From Paracoccus marinus (GTDB lineage Bacteria > Pseudomonadota > Alphaproteobacteria > Rhodobacterales > Rhodobacteraceae): a stretch of 64,000 nt of DNA. The notes below the pieces were generated by a model. That model saw only the letters and a program-made list of their open reading frames with translations, searched no databases and was not told where the DNA came from. The stretch's first letter is position 1. The number at the start of each line of letters is the position of its first letter. The DNA is taken from assembly GCF_007018965.1 (NCBI RefSeq), contig NZ_VJYZ01000033.1, positions 248,001-312,000 of the forward strand, read 5' to 3'. Shown one piece after another: positions 9,952-18,330 of this stretch. Made by a program: the position numbers and the translations under genes.

Positions 9952-10467
9952 ATGACCGACATCACCGCCGACATGGTTGCCAAAGGGGGCGGCACCGGGG
10001 CTGGAAACGCGGCCGAGCCGCCGCGAAAGCCGCTCCTTCGGCGCATGATTCCGGTGCTGCTGCCGCTGCTGGCGCTGGGGGCGGGGGCCGGTTCGACCTA
10101 TGCGGGGCTGTGGTCGCCGCTGGCGCTGCTGCAGCCGTCCAAACCCGCGCCCGACGTGCAGGCGGCCCCTGCCGTCGTTTTCGTGGACGTGCCGCGGATC
10201 GTCCTGTCGCTGCCCGGCACGGGCGGGCGGTCGCTGGTGGTGACAGCGCTGATCGACATCGACCCCGCGGCGGCGGACCAAGCCCGGCTGCTGATGCCGC
10301 GGGTGGTCGATGCCTTCACCACCTTCCTGTCCGACATCGACCCCGCCGCGCTCGACCGGCGCGGCATCCTTGAAATCCTGCGCGCCGAGATGGCGACTCG
10401 CGCCCGCTTCGTGCTGGGCGACCAGGCGGTGCGCGACCTTCTGATCACGGAGTTCCGCATCCAATGA
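9952..10467 (+). CDS. fliL: Flagellar basal-body protein FliL
   Basis: A single-span inner-membrane protein of the stator surround that supports MotAB function. The 171-residue product has a short cytoplasmic N-terminus, a membrane helix at about 31-51 (MIPVLLPLLALGAGAGSTYA) and a periplasmic domain ending in the FliL-type segment RGILEILRAEMATRARFVLG. It opens the rightward flagellar operon with a GGAG Shine-Dalgarno motif about 9 bases before ATG. It overlaps the next gene as ATGA. Confidence 0.92.
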   Translation: MTDITADMVAKGGGTGAGNAAEPPRKPLLRRMIPVLLPLLALGAGAGSTYAGLWSPLALLQPSKPAPDVQAAPAVVFVDVPRIVLSLPGTGGRSLVVTALIDIDPAAADQARLLMPRVVDAFTTFLSDIDPAALDRRGILEILRAEMATRARFVLGDQAVRDLLITEFRIQ

Positions 10468-10796
10468 CCCTGTCCACGATCCTGCAGCTTGCGCTGTGCC
10501 TGTTCGCGGGCGGCCTTGCGGCGTTCTGCCTGGTCCTGTCGCGGCGGCTTCGGCGGCTCAACGACCTGGAAAGCGGGCTCGGCGCCGCCATCGCCGTGAT
10601 GACGGTCGAGATCGGCCGACTGGAAGGCGCCATCGGCGCCGCCCGGTCCGAAGCGACCGCCGCGACCCGCGACCTCGCCTCCGAGGTTGAGCGGGCCAAG
10701 GCGGAACGCGCCTACTGGGCGCTTCAGCGCAGCATGGTGGCGGGCGACGCGCCCGCCCGGCCGCGCCTGCGCCGCCGGGTCGCCCTTGATGCGTAG
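10464..10796 (+). CDS. Membrane-anchored coiled-coil flagellar-cluster protein
   Basis: The 110-residue product has one N-terminal membrane helix (STILQLALCLFAGGLAAFCL) followed by a basic patch (SRRLRRL) and a heptad-rich helix (about 30-80) that probably forms a coiled coil. Similar small proteins, which I believe are annotated DUF6468, occur between fliL and motE in alphaproteobacterial flagellar clusters; I am only moderately sure of that family name. It overlaps fliL by 4 bases and the next gene by 8, so coupled expression is likely. Confidence 0.8.
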   Translation: MTLSTILQLALCLFAGGLAAFCLVLSRRLRRLNDLESGLGAAIAVMTVEIGRLEGAIGAARSEATAATRDLASEVERAKAERAYWALQRSMVAGDAPARPRLRRRVALDA

Positions 10797-11355
10797 GGCG
10801 GTCCTGTCATCGGCGGCGCTGGCCCTGGGCGGGCTGGCGCTGGTCCAGGGTCTGCAGCTGCTGCCCGCCGGGTTCCAGATGCGCGCCTTCGCCGCCACCG
10901 GCCCGCAGTCGGCGGCATCCGCGCCCGCACTTCTCGACGGTTGCGGCGACGTCCCCGAGGCGTTGGCGCTGGCCGAGGAACTGCGCCTGCGCGGCCTCGC
11001 CGTCGATCGCGGGATCGAGGCGCTGGACGGCCGCCGGGCCGAAATCGCCGCCGCCGAGGCGCGGCTGGCAAAGACTCTGGGGCAGCTGCGCGCCGCCAAG
11101 GAGGCGCTGGGCAAGGGGCAGGCGGCGGTCCAGACCGGATCCGAGGCCGGCATTTCGCGCCTGATCGCCGTCTACGACGCGATGAAGCCCGCCGAGGCGG
11201 CCGAGGTTCTGGCGGCTCTTCCCCCCGACTTCGGGGCCGAGATCCTTGCCCGCGTCCAGCCTGAGACGGGCGCCCGGATCATCGCCGCCCTCGAGCCCGA
11301 GCAGGCGGCGATCCTGTCCGCGCGCCTGGGCGCCACCCGAACCACGAAGGACTGA
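10789..11355 (+). CDS. MotE-family flagellar protein (MgtE-N-like domain)
   Basis: The 188-residue secreted or membrane-anchored protein has an N-terminal hydrophobic segment (about 4-22), a central coiled coil (about 65-110) and a C-terminal helical repeat (MKPAEAAEVLAALPPDFGAE) resembling the MgtE intracellular N domain. This is the arrangement in MotE, the periplasmic chaperone of MotC described in rhizobia. I chose ATG 10789, inside the end of the previous gene, since the frame upstream is only open antisense-like sequence. motA begins 4 bases after its stop. Confidence 0.83.
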   Translation: MRRAVLSSAALALGGLALVQGLQLLPAGFQMRAFAATGPQSAASAPALLDGCGDVPEALALAEELRLRGLAVDRGIEALDGRRAEIAAAEARLAKTLGQLRAAKEALGKGQAAVQTGSEAGISRLIAVYDAMKPAEAAEVLAALPPDFGAEILARVQPETGARIIAALEPEQAAILSARLGATRTTKD

Positions 11356-11358
11356 CCC

Positions 11359-12225
11359 ATGTTCGGCATCATCGGCATCATCCTGACTGTCGCGATGGTC
11401 TTTGGCGGCTACATCCTCGCGGGCGGCAAGATGGGCGTCATCACCCACTCGCTGCCGTTCGAGATGATGATGATCGGCGGGGCGGCGGTGGGGTCTTACC
11501 TGCTGTCGAACAGCTCGGACGTCCTCAAGCACACGCCCAAGGGGCTGATGCGCGCCTTCAAGGGCCCGAAATGGCACGACGACGACCATCGCCAGGTCCT
11601 GTGCCTGATGTTCGAGCTGCTGCGGCTGTGGCGGTCGAACCCGGTGGAGCTTGAGGAACACATCGAGACGCCGGAGACCTCGAAGATCTTCGCGAACTAT
11701 CCCGCGATCCTCGCCGACGATCAGGCCGTGCGGCTGATCACCGACACGCTGCGATCGGCGAGCCTGAACTACGACGACCCCTATCAGGTCGAGGACATGC
11801 TGGCGCGTCGGATTTCGCTGCTCAAGGACGAGGCGATGCACGTCCCGCACGCGCTGCAGAACATGGCCGACGCGCTGCCGGCGCTGGGGATCGTGGCGGC
11901 GGTGCTGGGGATCGTGAAGACGATGGCCTCGATCGACCAGCCGCCCGAGGTGCTGGGCGGGATGATCGGCGGGGCGCTGGTCGGCACCTTTCTGGGCGTG
12001 TTCCTGGCCTACGGGTTCGTGGCGCCCTTGGCGCAGCGACTGGGCGAGGTAACGAAGCAGGACCTGTCGTTCTACGACGTGATCAAGTCGGTGCTGGTCG
12101 CGGGGCTGCACCGCCACGCCACGAACCTGTGCGTCGAGGTCGGCCGGCAGGCCGCGCCGGAACATGTCCGGCCAAGCTTCGTCGAGGTCGAGAACGCGCT
12201 GCGCGACATCAAGAAGGCGTCGTGA
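11359..12225 (+). CDS. motA: Flagellar stator protein MotA
   Basis: Proton-channel stator subunit that couples ion flow to rotor torque with MotB. The 288-residue protein has four membrane segments. Signatures are VFGGYILAGGKMGVI at the N-terminus, a large cytoplasmic loop with the charged residues that touch FliG (LMRAFKGPKWHDDDH), and ALGIVAAVLGIVKTMASIDQ before the last two helices. motB is not adjacent and is not in the window. The stop overlaps the next start. Confidence 0.96.
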   Translation: MFGIIGIILTVAMVFGGYILAGGKMGVITHSLPFEMMMIGGAAVGSYLLSNSSDVLKHTPKGLMRAFKGPKWHDDDHRQVLCLMFELLRLWRSNPVELEEHIETPETSKIFANYPAILADDQAVRLITDTLRSASLNYDDPYQVEDMLARRISLLKDEAMHVPHALQNMADALPALGIVAAVLGIVKTMASIDQPPEVLGGMIGGALVGTFLGVFLAYGFVAPLAQRLGEVTKQDLSFYDVIKSVLVAGLHRHATNLCVEVGRQAAPEHVRPSFVEVENALRDIKKAS

Positions 12226-12488
12226 TGTTGCTCGCGCTCGCCGTTTCAGCGCTGCCCGTGGCGGCCGCCCCGCAGGACGACTTCTTCGCCCGCGCGACCG
12301 GGTGGGTGCTCGCGGGTGAAACGCTGCCCCCCGACTACCTGCGGCAACTGGCCGCGATGCCCGCCGACGAACGGCTGGCTGCGGTCGTGTTCCTGCGCCG
12401 CTCGGGGCTGCTGGACGGCGCGCCGATTCCGCTTGCGACCATGCTGGCGCCGCCGACCGGCGGCGCAGGCGCGGGGGTCGGGCAATGA
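12225..12488 (+). CDS. Small secreted protein of the flagellar operon
   Basis: The 87-residue product has a short signal-like N-terminus (MLLALAVSALPVAAA) and one helical domain (PPDYLRQLAAMPADERLAAVVFLRRSGLLDG). I do not recognise the family. The ATG at 12225 overlaps the motA stop (a GTG at 12222 is an alternative), and the stop overlaps the flhA start as ATGA, so the position inside the operon is firmly maintained. A role in stator or export assembly is only an inference from context. Confidence 0.75.
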   Translation: MLLALAVSALPVAAAPQDDFFARATGWVLAGETLPPDYLRQLAAMPADERLAAVVFLRRSGLLDGAPIPLATMLAPPTGGAGAGVGQ

Positions 12489-14569
12489 CGGCCGCCCCGG
12501 ACACCGCCGCGGTCGGTGCGACCAAGACCCCGCTGCGCCCGCTCGCCGTCACCGGCGCGCTGCTGCTCATCACGCTGTCGATGGTGATCCCGATCCCGGC
12601 GGCGATTCTGGATATGGGAATCGCGCTGTCGATCGCCAGCTCGGCCCTGATCCTCGTCATGGCCTGCCTGGTCCAGAAGCCCACCGATTTCCAGGCCTTT
12701 CCGGTCCTGCTGCTCGTCACGCTGATGGTGCGCCTTGCCCTCAACGTGTCCTCGACCCGCCTGATCCTGACCGAGGGGCATACCGGCCCGCAGGCGGCGG
12801 GCGACGTCATCATGGGGTTCGCGAACTTCGTCGCGGGCGGGTCGCTGGTCGTGGGCCTCACGATCTTCGCCGTGATCTCGGTCGTGAACTTCATGGTCAT
12901 CACCAAGGGCTCGGGCCGGATGGCCGAGGTGTCGGCGCGGTTCGCGCTCGATTCGCTGCCCGGCAAGCAGCTGGCGATCGACGGGGACCTGAACTCGGGC
13001 GCGATTGACCACGCCGAGGCCAAGCGCCGCCGGGTGGCGGAGCAAAGCGAGATCAGCTTCTTCGGATCGCTCGACGGGGCGTCGAAGTTCGTCAAGGGCG
13101 ACGCGGTCGCGGGGCTCGTCATCACCGCGATCAACCTGGTGATCGGCCTTCTGGTGGGCATCCTCGCCCACGGGCTGCCGGTGGTCGAGGCGATGCACAG
13201 CTATTCGCAGCTGACCATCGGCGACGGGCTGGTGAGCCAGATCCCGTCGCTCATCACCTCGATGGCGGCGGCGATCCTCCTGTCGCGCGGGGGCGCCACC
13301 GACACGACCGCCGACATGCTGACGCGGCAGTTCTCGGACGGCTGGCACGCGCCCGCGATCGTCGGCGCGGCGATGGCGCTGCTGGCACTGGTGCCGGGGA
13401 TGCCCACGCTGATCTTCCTGATGCTCGCCGCCGGTGCGGGCGCGCTTGCGTGGCGGAACGCGCGCCGGCCCGCCCCCGTCGAGGCAGAGCCGCTGCCGCC
13501 CGCCGCGCCCGTCGATCTGCGCCCCAAGATGGGCGACATCCTCGACACCGACGAGATCGGGGTCGAGATCGGGCCCGATCTCATCACCGCCGCGCTGGAC
13601 GGCGCGCGGGGCCTGGGGCCGCGCATCAACAACCTGCGGCTTCACATCGCCCGCAGCCTGGGCGTGATCCTGCCCGAGGTGCGGATCACCGACGCGCCCG
13701 CGCTGGATGGCGGCGACTACATCATCCGCATCCACGGCGTCGTGCGCGCCCGGGGCAACCTGCGTCCCGCGCAGATCCTGGCGCTGGGCGACGCCGAGAC
13801 GCTGGCCGCGTTGGGGGGCGAGCCCGCGCGCGAGCCCGTCTATGACAGCCCCGCCCGCTGGATCGCGCCCGCCGAACAGGACGAGGCCGCGATCGCCGGC
13901 GCGACCGTCGTCACCCCGATGGAGGTCCTGTCCACCCACCTGATGGAGACGGTCAAGGCGAACCTGCCCGCGCTTTTCACCCTGTCGGCCATGCAGCGCC
14001 TGATCCAGGAGCTGAAGTCGCTCAGCGACGAGGGGCGGGCGCAGTCCTACCAGCGCCTGTTCGACAACATGATCCCCGACAAGGTCGCGCCCGACCTGCT
14101 GCTGGCGGTGCTGCGCCTGCTGCTGGCCGAGCGGGTGTCGATCCGCAACCTGCCCCTGATCGTCGAGGCGGTGTACGAGGCGCGCAGCCCCGACCCGGAC
14201 CTTGCGTGCGATCTGGTCCGCCGCCGCCTGCGCGGACAGATCACGGAACAGCTCGCCGACGCCGAGGGGCGCGTGGACGTGCTGCAGCTGCATCCCGCGT
14301 GGGAGGCCGAGTTCGTCCGCGCCGAGGCCGAGGCGGGCCGCCATCCCGGCGCGCTGAGCCAGCCGCTCATCAAGGCCATGACCGACCAGATCAAGCGCAC
14401 CGCCGCGACCCTGGCGGCCGGGGCGCAGCCCGCGCTGGTCGTCCCCGACCACCGCCGCCGCGCGGTCCGCGCGATGGTGGGGGCGGCGGGCGTCGGCTGG
14501 CCGGTCCTGGGCATCGACGAGGTCGATCCGGCCGCGCGGATGCGGCTTCTGGGAACCGTCGAGACGTGA
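12485..14569 (+). CDS. flhA: Flagellar export apparatus protein FlhA
   Basis: Major export-gate subunit that forms the nonameric cytoplasmic ring and drives proton-coupled export. The 694-residue product has eight or so membrane helices in the first half, with the FHIPEP-family region LVTLMVRLALNVSSTRLIL and the conserved loop VMITKGSGRMAEVSARFALD. A soluble docking domain occupies the second half (about 350-694), including PEVRITDAPALDGGDYIIRI. Length and order match the family. It overlaps the previous gene by 4 bases and fliR by 4. Confidence 0.97.
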   Translation: MTAAPDTAAVGATKTPLRPLAVTGALLLITLSMVIPIPAAILDMGIALSIASSALILVMACLVQKPTDFQAFPVLLLVTLMVRLALNVSSTRLILTEGHTGPQAAGDVIMGFANFVAGGSLVVGLTIFAVISVVNFMVITKGSGRMAEVSARFALDSLPGKQLAIDGDLNSGAIDHAEAKRRRVAEQSEISFFGSLDGASKFVKGDAVAGLVITAINLVIGLLVGILAHGLPVVEAMHSYSQLTIGDGLVSQIPSLITSMAAAILLSRGGATDTTADMLTRQFSDGWHAPAIVGAAMALLALVPGMPTLIFLMLAAGAGALAWRNARRPAPVEAEPLPPAAPVDLRPKMGDILDTDEIGVEIGPDLITAALDGARGLGPRINNLRLHIARSLGVILPEVRITDAPALDGGDYIIRIHGVVRARGNLRPAQILALGDAETLAALGGEPAREPVYDSPARWIAPAEQDEAAIAGATVVTPMEVLSTHLMETVKANLPALFTLSAMQRLIQELKSLSDEGRAQSYQRLFDNMIPDKVAPDLLLAVLRLLLAERVSIRNLPLIVEAVYEARSPDPDLACDLVRRRLRGQITEQLADAEGRVDVLQLHPAWEAEFVRAEAEAGRHPGALSQPLIKAMTDQIKRTAATLAAGAQPALVVPDHRRRAVRAMVGAAGVGWPVLGIDEVDPAARMRLLGTVET

Positions 14570-15351
14570 TCGCGGGTCTTGCGCAGGTGCAGCAGGTCCT
14601 GCCGCCGGGCGCGCTGTTGCCCTTGGTCCTCGTCTATGCGCGGGTGCAGGCCTGCGTCCTCGTGCTGCCGGCGCTGGGCGAGCAGGTGCTGCCGGTTCGG
14701 GTGCGGGTGGCGATCGCGATGGCGCTGACGCCGATGCTCGCGCAGGCCGCGCAGGTGGACAGCGCGGCCGGCGGGGTGGATGCGGGCGGGCCGATCTACG
14801 CGGTCGCGCTGCTGGTCGCGGCCGAGATCGTGACCGGGCTCGCGCTCGGCATGATGGTGCGGCTGATCGCCATGGCGCTCGACATCGCCACCACGGCCAT
14901 GGCGCAGACCGCGTCGCTGTCGCAGATCGTCGGCGTCTCGAACGAGATGGCGCCGCATCCGATCGGGAACCTTCTGCATCTTGCGGGCATCGCCGTGGTG
15001 ATGGCGCTGGGCCTGCCCGCGATGCTGTGCGACCTGCTGGCCGACAGCCTGCGGCTGCGCCCGGCGGGCGGCTGGCCCGACATCCAGGTGCTGCTGCCCG
15101 CCATCGTCGACCTGGTCCGCAGCAGCTTCGGCCTGGCGCTCGTGATCGCCGCGCCGTTCGTCCTGGGCGGGTTCCTGTTCCAGGCGCTGTCGGGGGTGAT
15201 CGCGCGGGTCATGCCGGCGCTGCCCGTGACGTTCATCGTGGCCCCGGCGGCGGTCCTGCTGGCGCTGGTCGCGCTGACGGTCATGTCCCCGGCCGTGCTG
15301 CGGATCTGGGCCGACGCGGTCCTGTCCGTGCCGCTGCCGGTCCTGCCATGA
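14566..15351 (+). CDS. fliR: Flagellar export gate protein FliR
   Basis: Membrane export-gate subunit that assembles with FliP and FliQ into the helical channel. The 261-residue product has about six hydrophobic helices and the segment LGMMVRLIAMALDIATTAMA, typical of FliR/SpaR/YscT. The GTG start at 14566 overlaps the flhA stop as GTGA; the frame is open upstream but that part is out-of-frame flhA sequence. flhB follows after 10 bases. Confidence 0.92.
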   Translation: MIAGLAQVQQVLPPGALLPLVLVYARVQACVLVLPALGEQVLPVRVRVAIAMALTPMLAQAAQVDSAAGGVDAGGPIYAVALLVAAEIVTGLALGMMVRLIAMALDIATTAMAQTASLSQIVGVSNEMAPHPIGNLLHLAGIAVVMALGLPAMLCDLLADSLRLRPAGGWPDIQVLLPAIVDLVRSSFGLALVIAAPFVLGGFLFQALSGVIARVMPALPVTFIVAPAAVLLALVALTVMSPAVLRIWADAVLSVPLPVLP

Positions 15352-15361
15352 GGGCGCCCCG

Positions 15362-16627
15362 GTGAGCGAGGACAAGGAAGACCGCCAGTACGACCCGTCC
15401 GAACAGAAGCTGCGGCAGGCGCGGGAAAAGGGCGACATCCCCCGCTCGCCCGAAAGCACCGTCGCGCTGTCCTATCTGGGCACCGCGCTGGCGCTGGCGA
15501 TGCTGGGGGGTGCTGCGCTCGACGGGTGGTCGGCGATGGCCGAGCGGCTTCTGGGGGCGGAACCCTGGCCCGAGGCGCCGGCGTCGGCCGCCGATCTGGC
15601 GGCGGCGCTGGGACGGCGCAGCGGCTGGACGGTGCTGGCGATGCTGGCCGCGCCCGCGCTTCTGGTGCTGCTGGGGCTGGTGATCCAGCGCGGGATCGTC
15701 TTCACGCCCTCGAAGCTTGCCCCCGACATCAACCGCATCAACCCGATGAAGAACGCGGCCCAGAAGTTCGGCCGCCAGGGGCTGACCGCCTTTGCCATGT
15801 CGCTGGGCAAGACCTGCCTTGTCGCGGCGGGGGGGTGGCTCCTGTTCGGCCGGTTTGTCGACCGGCTGGGCAGCGCCGCGTTTCTGGGCGGCGGGCAGTG
15901 GACCCTGGCGCTGCCCATCCTGACCCGGCAGGTGATGCTGCTGGCGCTGGGGATCGCGGTCGCGTTCGCCGCGATCGACATTTTCTGCAAGCGCCTCGAC
16001 TTCATGCGCCGCAACCGGATGACCCGGAAAGAAGTCGAGGACGAGCACAAGGAAAGCGAGGGCGACCCGCATCTCAAGAACGCGCGGCGCCAGCGCGCGG
16101 TGGACATCGCGCTTGGCACGATGCTGGCCGACGTCGAAAAGGCAGACGTGGTGATCGTGAACCCGACCCACTACGCCGTCGCGCTGGAATGGAAGCGGGG
16201 CAGCGGGCGGGCGCCGGTGTGCCTGGCCAAGGGCGTGGACGAGGTCGCGCTGCGGATCCGCGAGCGGGCGCGCGAGCACAAGGTGCCGATCTGGTCGGAC
16301 CCGCCCTGCGCCCGCGCGCTGCACGCGACGGTCAAGCTGGGCGAGGAGATCTCGCACGACCAGTTCGGCCCTGTCGCGGCCGCGATCCGGTTCGCCGAGG
16401 CGATGCGGGTCCGGGCGCGGGCGGGTTGGGGCGCAGAAGGGTCGGCGGGGCAGGGGGCGGACGGGGCGGGTCCGTCGCGGCCGGATGCGAGCGGGCCGGA
16501 TACGCGCGTGCCGGGTGTGGCGGGGTCCAGTGCGGCGGGGTCCAGCGCGGCGGGGCCAGCTTCTGGCGGGGATCGTCCGAGTGCGCCGATCCCTGGCAGA
16601 CCGGGCGCGCGGGGCGGGCCGCGATGA
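15362..16627 (+). CDS. flhB: Flagellar export switch protein FlhB
   Basis: Export-gate protein that undergoes autocleavage to switch from rod/hook to filament substrates. The N-terminus EDKEDRQYDPSEQKLRQARE is typical; four membrane helices follow; the self-cleaving NPTH motif is present in VIVNPTHYAVALEW near residue 263. The start is GTG 15362. The 421-residue length is above the usual 350-380, because the last ~70 residues are a low-complexity Ala/Gly/Ser/Pro tail containing a 15-bp tandem repeat. It overlaps the next gene as ATGA. Confidence 0.95.
   Translation: MSEDKEDRQYDPSEQKLRQAREKGDIPRSPESTVALSYLGTALALAMLGGAALDGWSAMAERLLGAEPWPEAPASAADLAAALGRRSGWTVLAMLAAPALLVLLGLVIQRGIVFTPSKLAPDINRINPMKNAAQKFGRQGLTAFAMSLGKTCLVAAGGWLLFGRFVDRLGSAAFLGGGQWTLALPILTRQVMLLALGIAVAFAAIDIFCKRLDFMRRNRMTRKEVEDEHKESEGDPHLKNARRQRAVDIALGTMLADVEKADVVIVNPTHYAVALEWKRGSGRAPVCLAKGVDEVALRIRERAREHKVPIWSDPPCARALHATVKLGEEISHDQFGPVAAAIRFAEAMRVRARAGWGAEGSAGQGADGAGPSRPDASGPDTRVPGVAGSSAAGSSAAGPASGGDRPSAPIPGRPGARGGPR
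16520..16564 (+). repeat. 15-bp tandem repeat, 3 copies, in the flhB tail
   Basis: Units start at 16520, 16535 and 16550 (GCGGGGTCCAGTGCG and variants), encoding A-G-S-S-A, A-G-S-S-A and A-G-P-A-S. They lie in the C-terminal tail beyond the conserved FlhB domain. Confidence 0.88.
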
Positions 16628-17001
16628 CCAGCGACGCGCAGTTGCAGGCGCTGGGGCGGGTGGCGCAGCTGAAATCCGACCTGGAGCTGAAGAAGTTTTC
16701 CGCCTTCCGGTCCCATGTCGTGGCGCTGGAGGGGCGGATTGCCGCGATCCGCGACGAAATGTCGAACCTCAGCGCGGGCGACGCGCCGGGCACGCTCGAC
16801 GACCTGCGGGCGGCGGCGGCGGTGGCGGGGCGCAACGCCGAGGCGCTGCTGCGCGCCGAGGCCGAGCTTGCGCGCATGCGCCCCGGCTTCGAGGCCGCGC
16901 GCGTCCGCGCCGTGCGCGAGTTTGGACGGGCGCAGGTCCTGTCGCAGATCAGGACCGAAGCGGCCGAGGATCGTCGCGCGCGGCACGAGGGAAAGCCGTG
17001 A
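16624..17001 (+). CDS. FliJ-like coiled-coil flagellar protein
   Basis: The 125-residue product is almost wholly helical: heptad-like charged segments run from LGRVAQLKSDLELKKFSAFR through LEGRIAAIRDEM to RIRAVREFGRAQ-type sequence near the end. Size, composition and place after flhB suggest a FliJ-type export chaperone or coupling protein. The sequence alone does not prove this. The ATG overlaps the flhB stop; it is the last clearly intact gene of the rightward flagellar operon. Confidence 0.78.
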   Translation: MTSDAQLQALGRVAQLKSDLELKKFSAFRSHVVALEGRIAAIRDEMSNLSAGDAPGTLDDLRAAAAVAGRNAEALLRAEAELARMRPGFEAARVRAVREFGRAQVLSQIRTEAAEDRRARHEGKP

Positions 17002-17280
17002 CGGTCAGCGCGGTCCCCTTCGGCCACGGCGGCGGACGCCCTTGCCCGCAAGGCGGTCGCGGAGGCAGCCGCGCGACCTGGCGGCGACGGTACCCGCGAC
17101 CACGCCGCGCCGCCGCAAGCGCCGCCGGATGGCCTTGGCCCCGGATCACTTCGCCCCGAGAAGGCATCCGCGCCAGCGGACGCCGCCCCCCCTGCAGACG
17201 GCAACGCCACCCGGCGGCAGGTTGCGCTGCGCCGTGCGAACCTGCTAACCCGCCTCATGCCGCCCACGGGGGAACTCGCC
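17002..17280 (+). other. Start-less coding-like stretch between the FliJ-like gene and bioB
   Basis: No intact gene is supported here. The frame shared by the FliJ-like gene and bioB stays open through the whole gap and reads as plausible protein ([18 protein letters not shown] ... [12 protein letters not shown]), but has no ATG, GTG or TTG before 17257. A GTG at 16998 overlaps the FliJ-like stop as GTGA, the usual operon junction here, but opens another frame ([12 protein letters not shown]) that becomes arginine-rich after a dozen codons. One extra G in the run near 17022-17027 would link the two. A short frameshifted gene or a bioB leader are both possible. TGCTAACC at 17242-17249 may be a -10-like element. 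Confidence 0.4.
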
Positions 17281-18327
17281 ATGTCGCATCTCGAAGCCGT
17301 TTCGGACCAACCCACCCGCCGCGTCTGGACCGCGGCCGAGGCGCGGGCGGTGTTCGACCTGCCCTTCATGGAGCTTCTGTTCCGCGCCCAGACCGTCCAT
17401 CGCGCGCATTTCGATCCCAACCGCATCCAGCTGAGCCGCCTTCTGTCGATCAAGACCGGCGGCTGCCCCGAGGATTGCGGCTATTGCAGCCAGTCCGCGC
17501 GCCACGGGAGCGAGCTGTCCGCCTCGAAGCTGATCGAGGTCCAGCGGGTGCTGGCCGAGGCGAAGAAGGCGCGCGACGCCGGTGCCACCCGCTACTGCAT
17601 GGGCGCCGCCTGGCGCAGCCCCAAGGAACGCGACATGGCGCAGGTGATCGCCATGGTCGAGGGGGTGAAGGCGCTGGGGATGGAAACCTGCATGACGCTG
17701 GGGATGCTGGACGCAGGCCAGGCCAGGCGGCTGAAGGACGCGGGCCTTGACTACTACAATCACAACATCGACACGTCGGAAGCCTATTACGACAAGGTCG
17801 TGACCACCCGAAGCTTCGCCGACCGGCTGGATACGCTCGCGGTCGTGCGCGACAGCGGGATCAAGGTCTGCTCCGGCGGGATCCTTGGCCTGGGCGAGGG
17901 GCAACAGGACCGCGTGGACATGCTGGTCACGCTCGCGAATTTGCCCGAGCCGCCCGACAGCGTGCCGATCAACATGCTGATCCCGATCCCCGGCACGCCG
18001 CTGGCGGACGCGGACCCGGTCGATCCGATCGACTTCATCCGCACCATCGCGACCGCGCGCATCATGATGCCGCAGGCCCATGTCCGCCTGTCGGCCGGGC
18101 GCACCGCGATGACGGACGAGATGCAGGCGCTGTGCTTCCTTGCCGGCGCGAACTCGATCTTCGTGGGGGAGACGCTGCTGACGGCTGGCAACCCCGACGA
18201 GGACAAGGACATGCGGCTGCTGGCAAAGCTGGGCATGCAGCCGATGGTCGCGCACGAGCATGCGCCGGGCGATGCGGACCCCGCGCCGATCCCGCGCGAG
18301 CGGACGCCGGTGCCGATCCTGCGCTGA
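17281..18327 (+). CDS. bioB: Biotin synthase
   Basis: Radical-SAM enzyme that inserts sulfur into dethiobiotin. The SAM-cluster motif [13 protein letters not shown] (CxxxCxxC) lies near residues 60-72. [13 protein letters not shown] and the cluster-ligating arginine region [15 protein letters not shown] are also present. I chose ATG 17281 because GGGGGAA lies 8 bases upstream; an in-frame ATG at 17257 lacks such a site. bioF follows after 3 bases. I see no TTATCTATAA-type BioR operator in the preceding 280 bases. Confidence 0.96.
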   Translation: MSHLEAVSDQPTRRVWTAAEARAVFDLPFMELLFRAQTVHRAHFDPNRIQLSRLLSIKTGGCPEDCGYCSQSARHGSELSASKLIEVQRVLAEAKKARDAGATRYCMGAAWRSPKERDMAQVIAMVEGVKALGMETCMTLGMLDAGQARRLKDAGLDYYNHNIDTSEAYYDKVVTTRSFADRLDTLAVVRDSGIKVCSGGILGLGEGQQDRVDMLVTLANLPEPPDSVPINMLIPIPGTPLADADPVDPIDFIRTIATARIMMPQAHVRLSAGRTAMTDEMQALCFLAGANSIFVGETLLTAGNPDEDKDMRLLAKLGMQPMVAHEHAPGDADPAPIPRERTPVPILR

Positions 18328-18330
18328 GCC

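Noticed and set aside
10807-13161. 784-codon antisense frame opposite motE, motA and flhA
   Set aside because: Crosses three clear flagellar genes and has no family likeness; shadow frame.
17257-17280. bioB start at ATG 17257
   Set aside because: It has no ribosome-binding site, whereas ATG 17281 has GGGGGAA at proper distance; kept only as an alternative.
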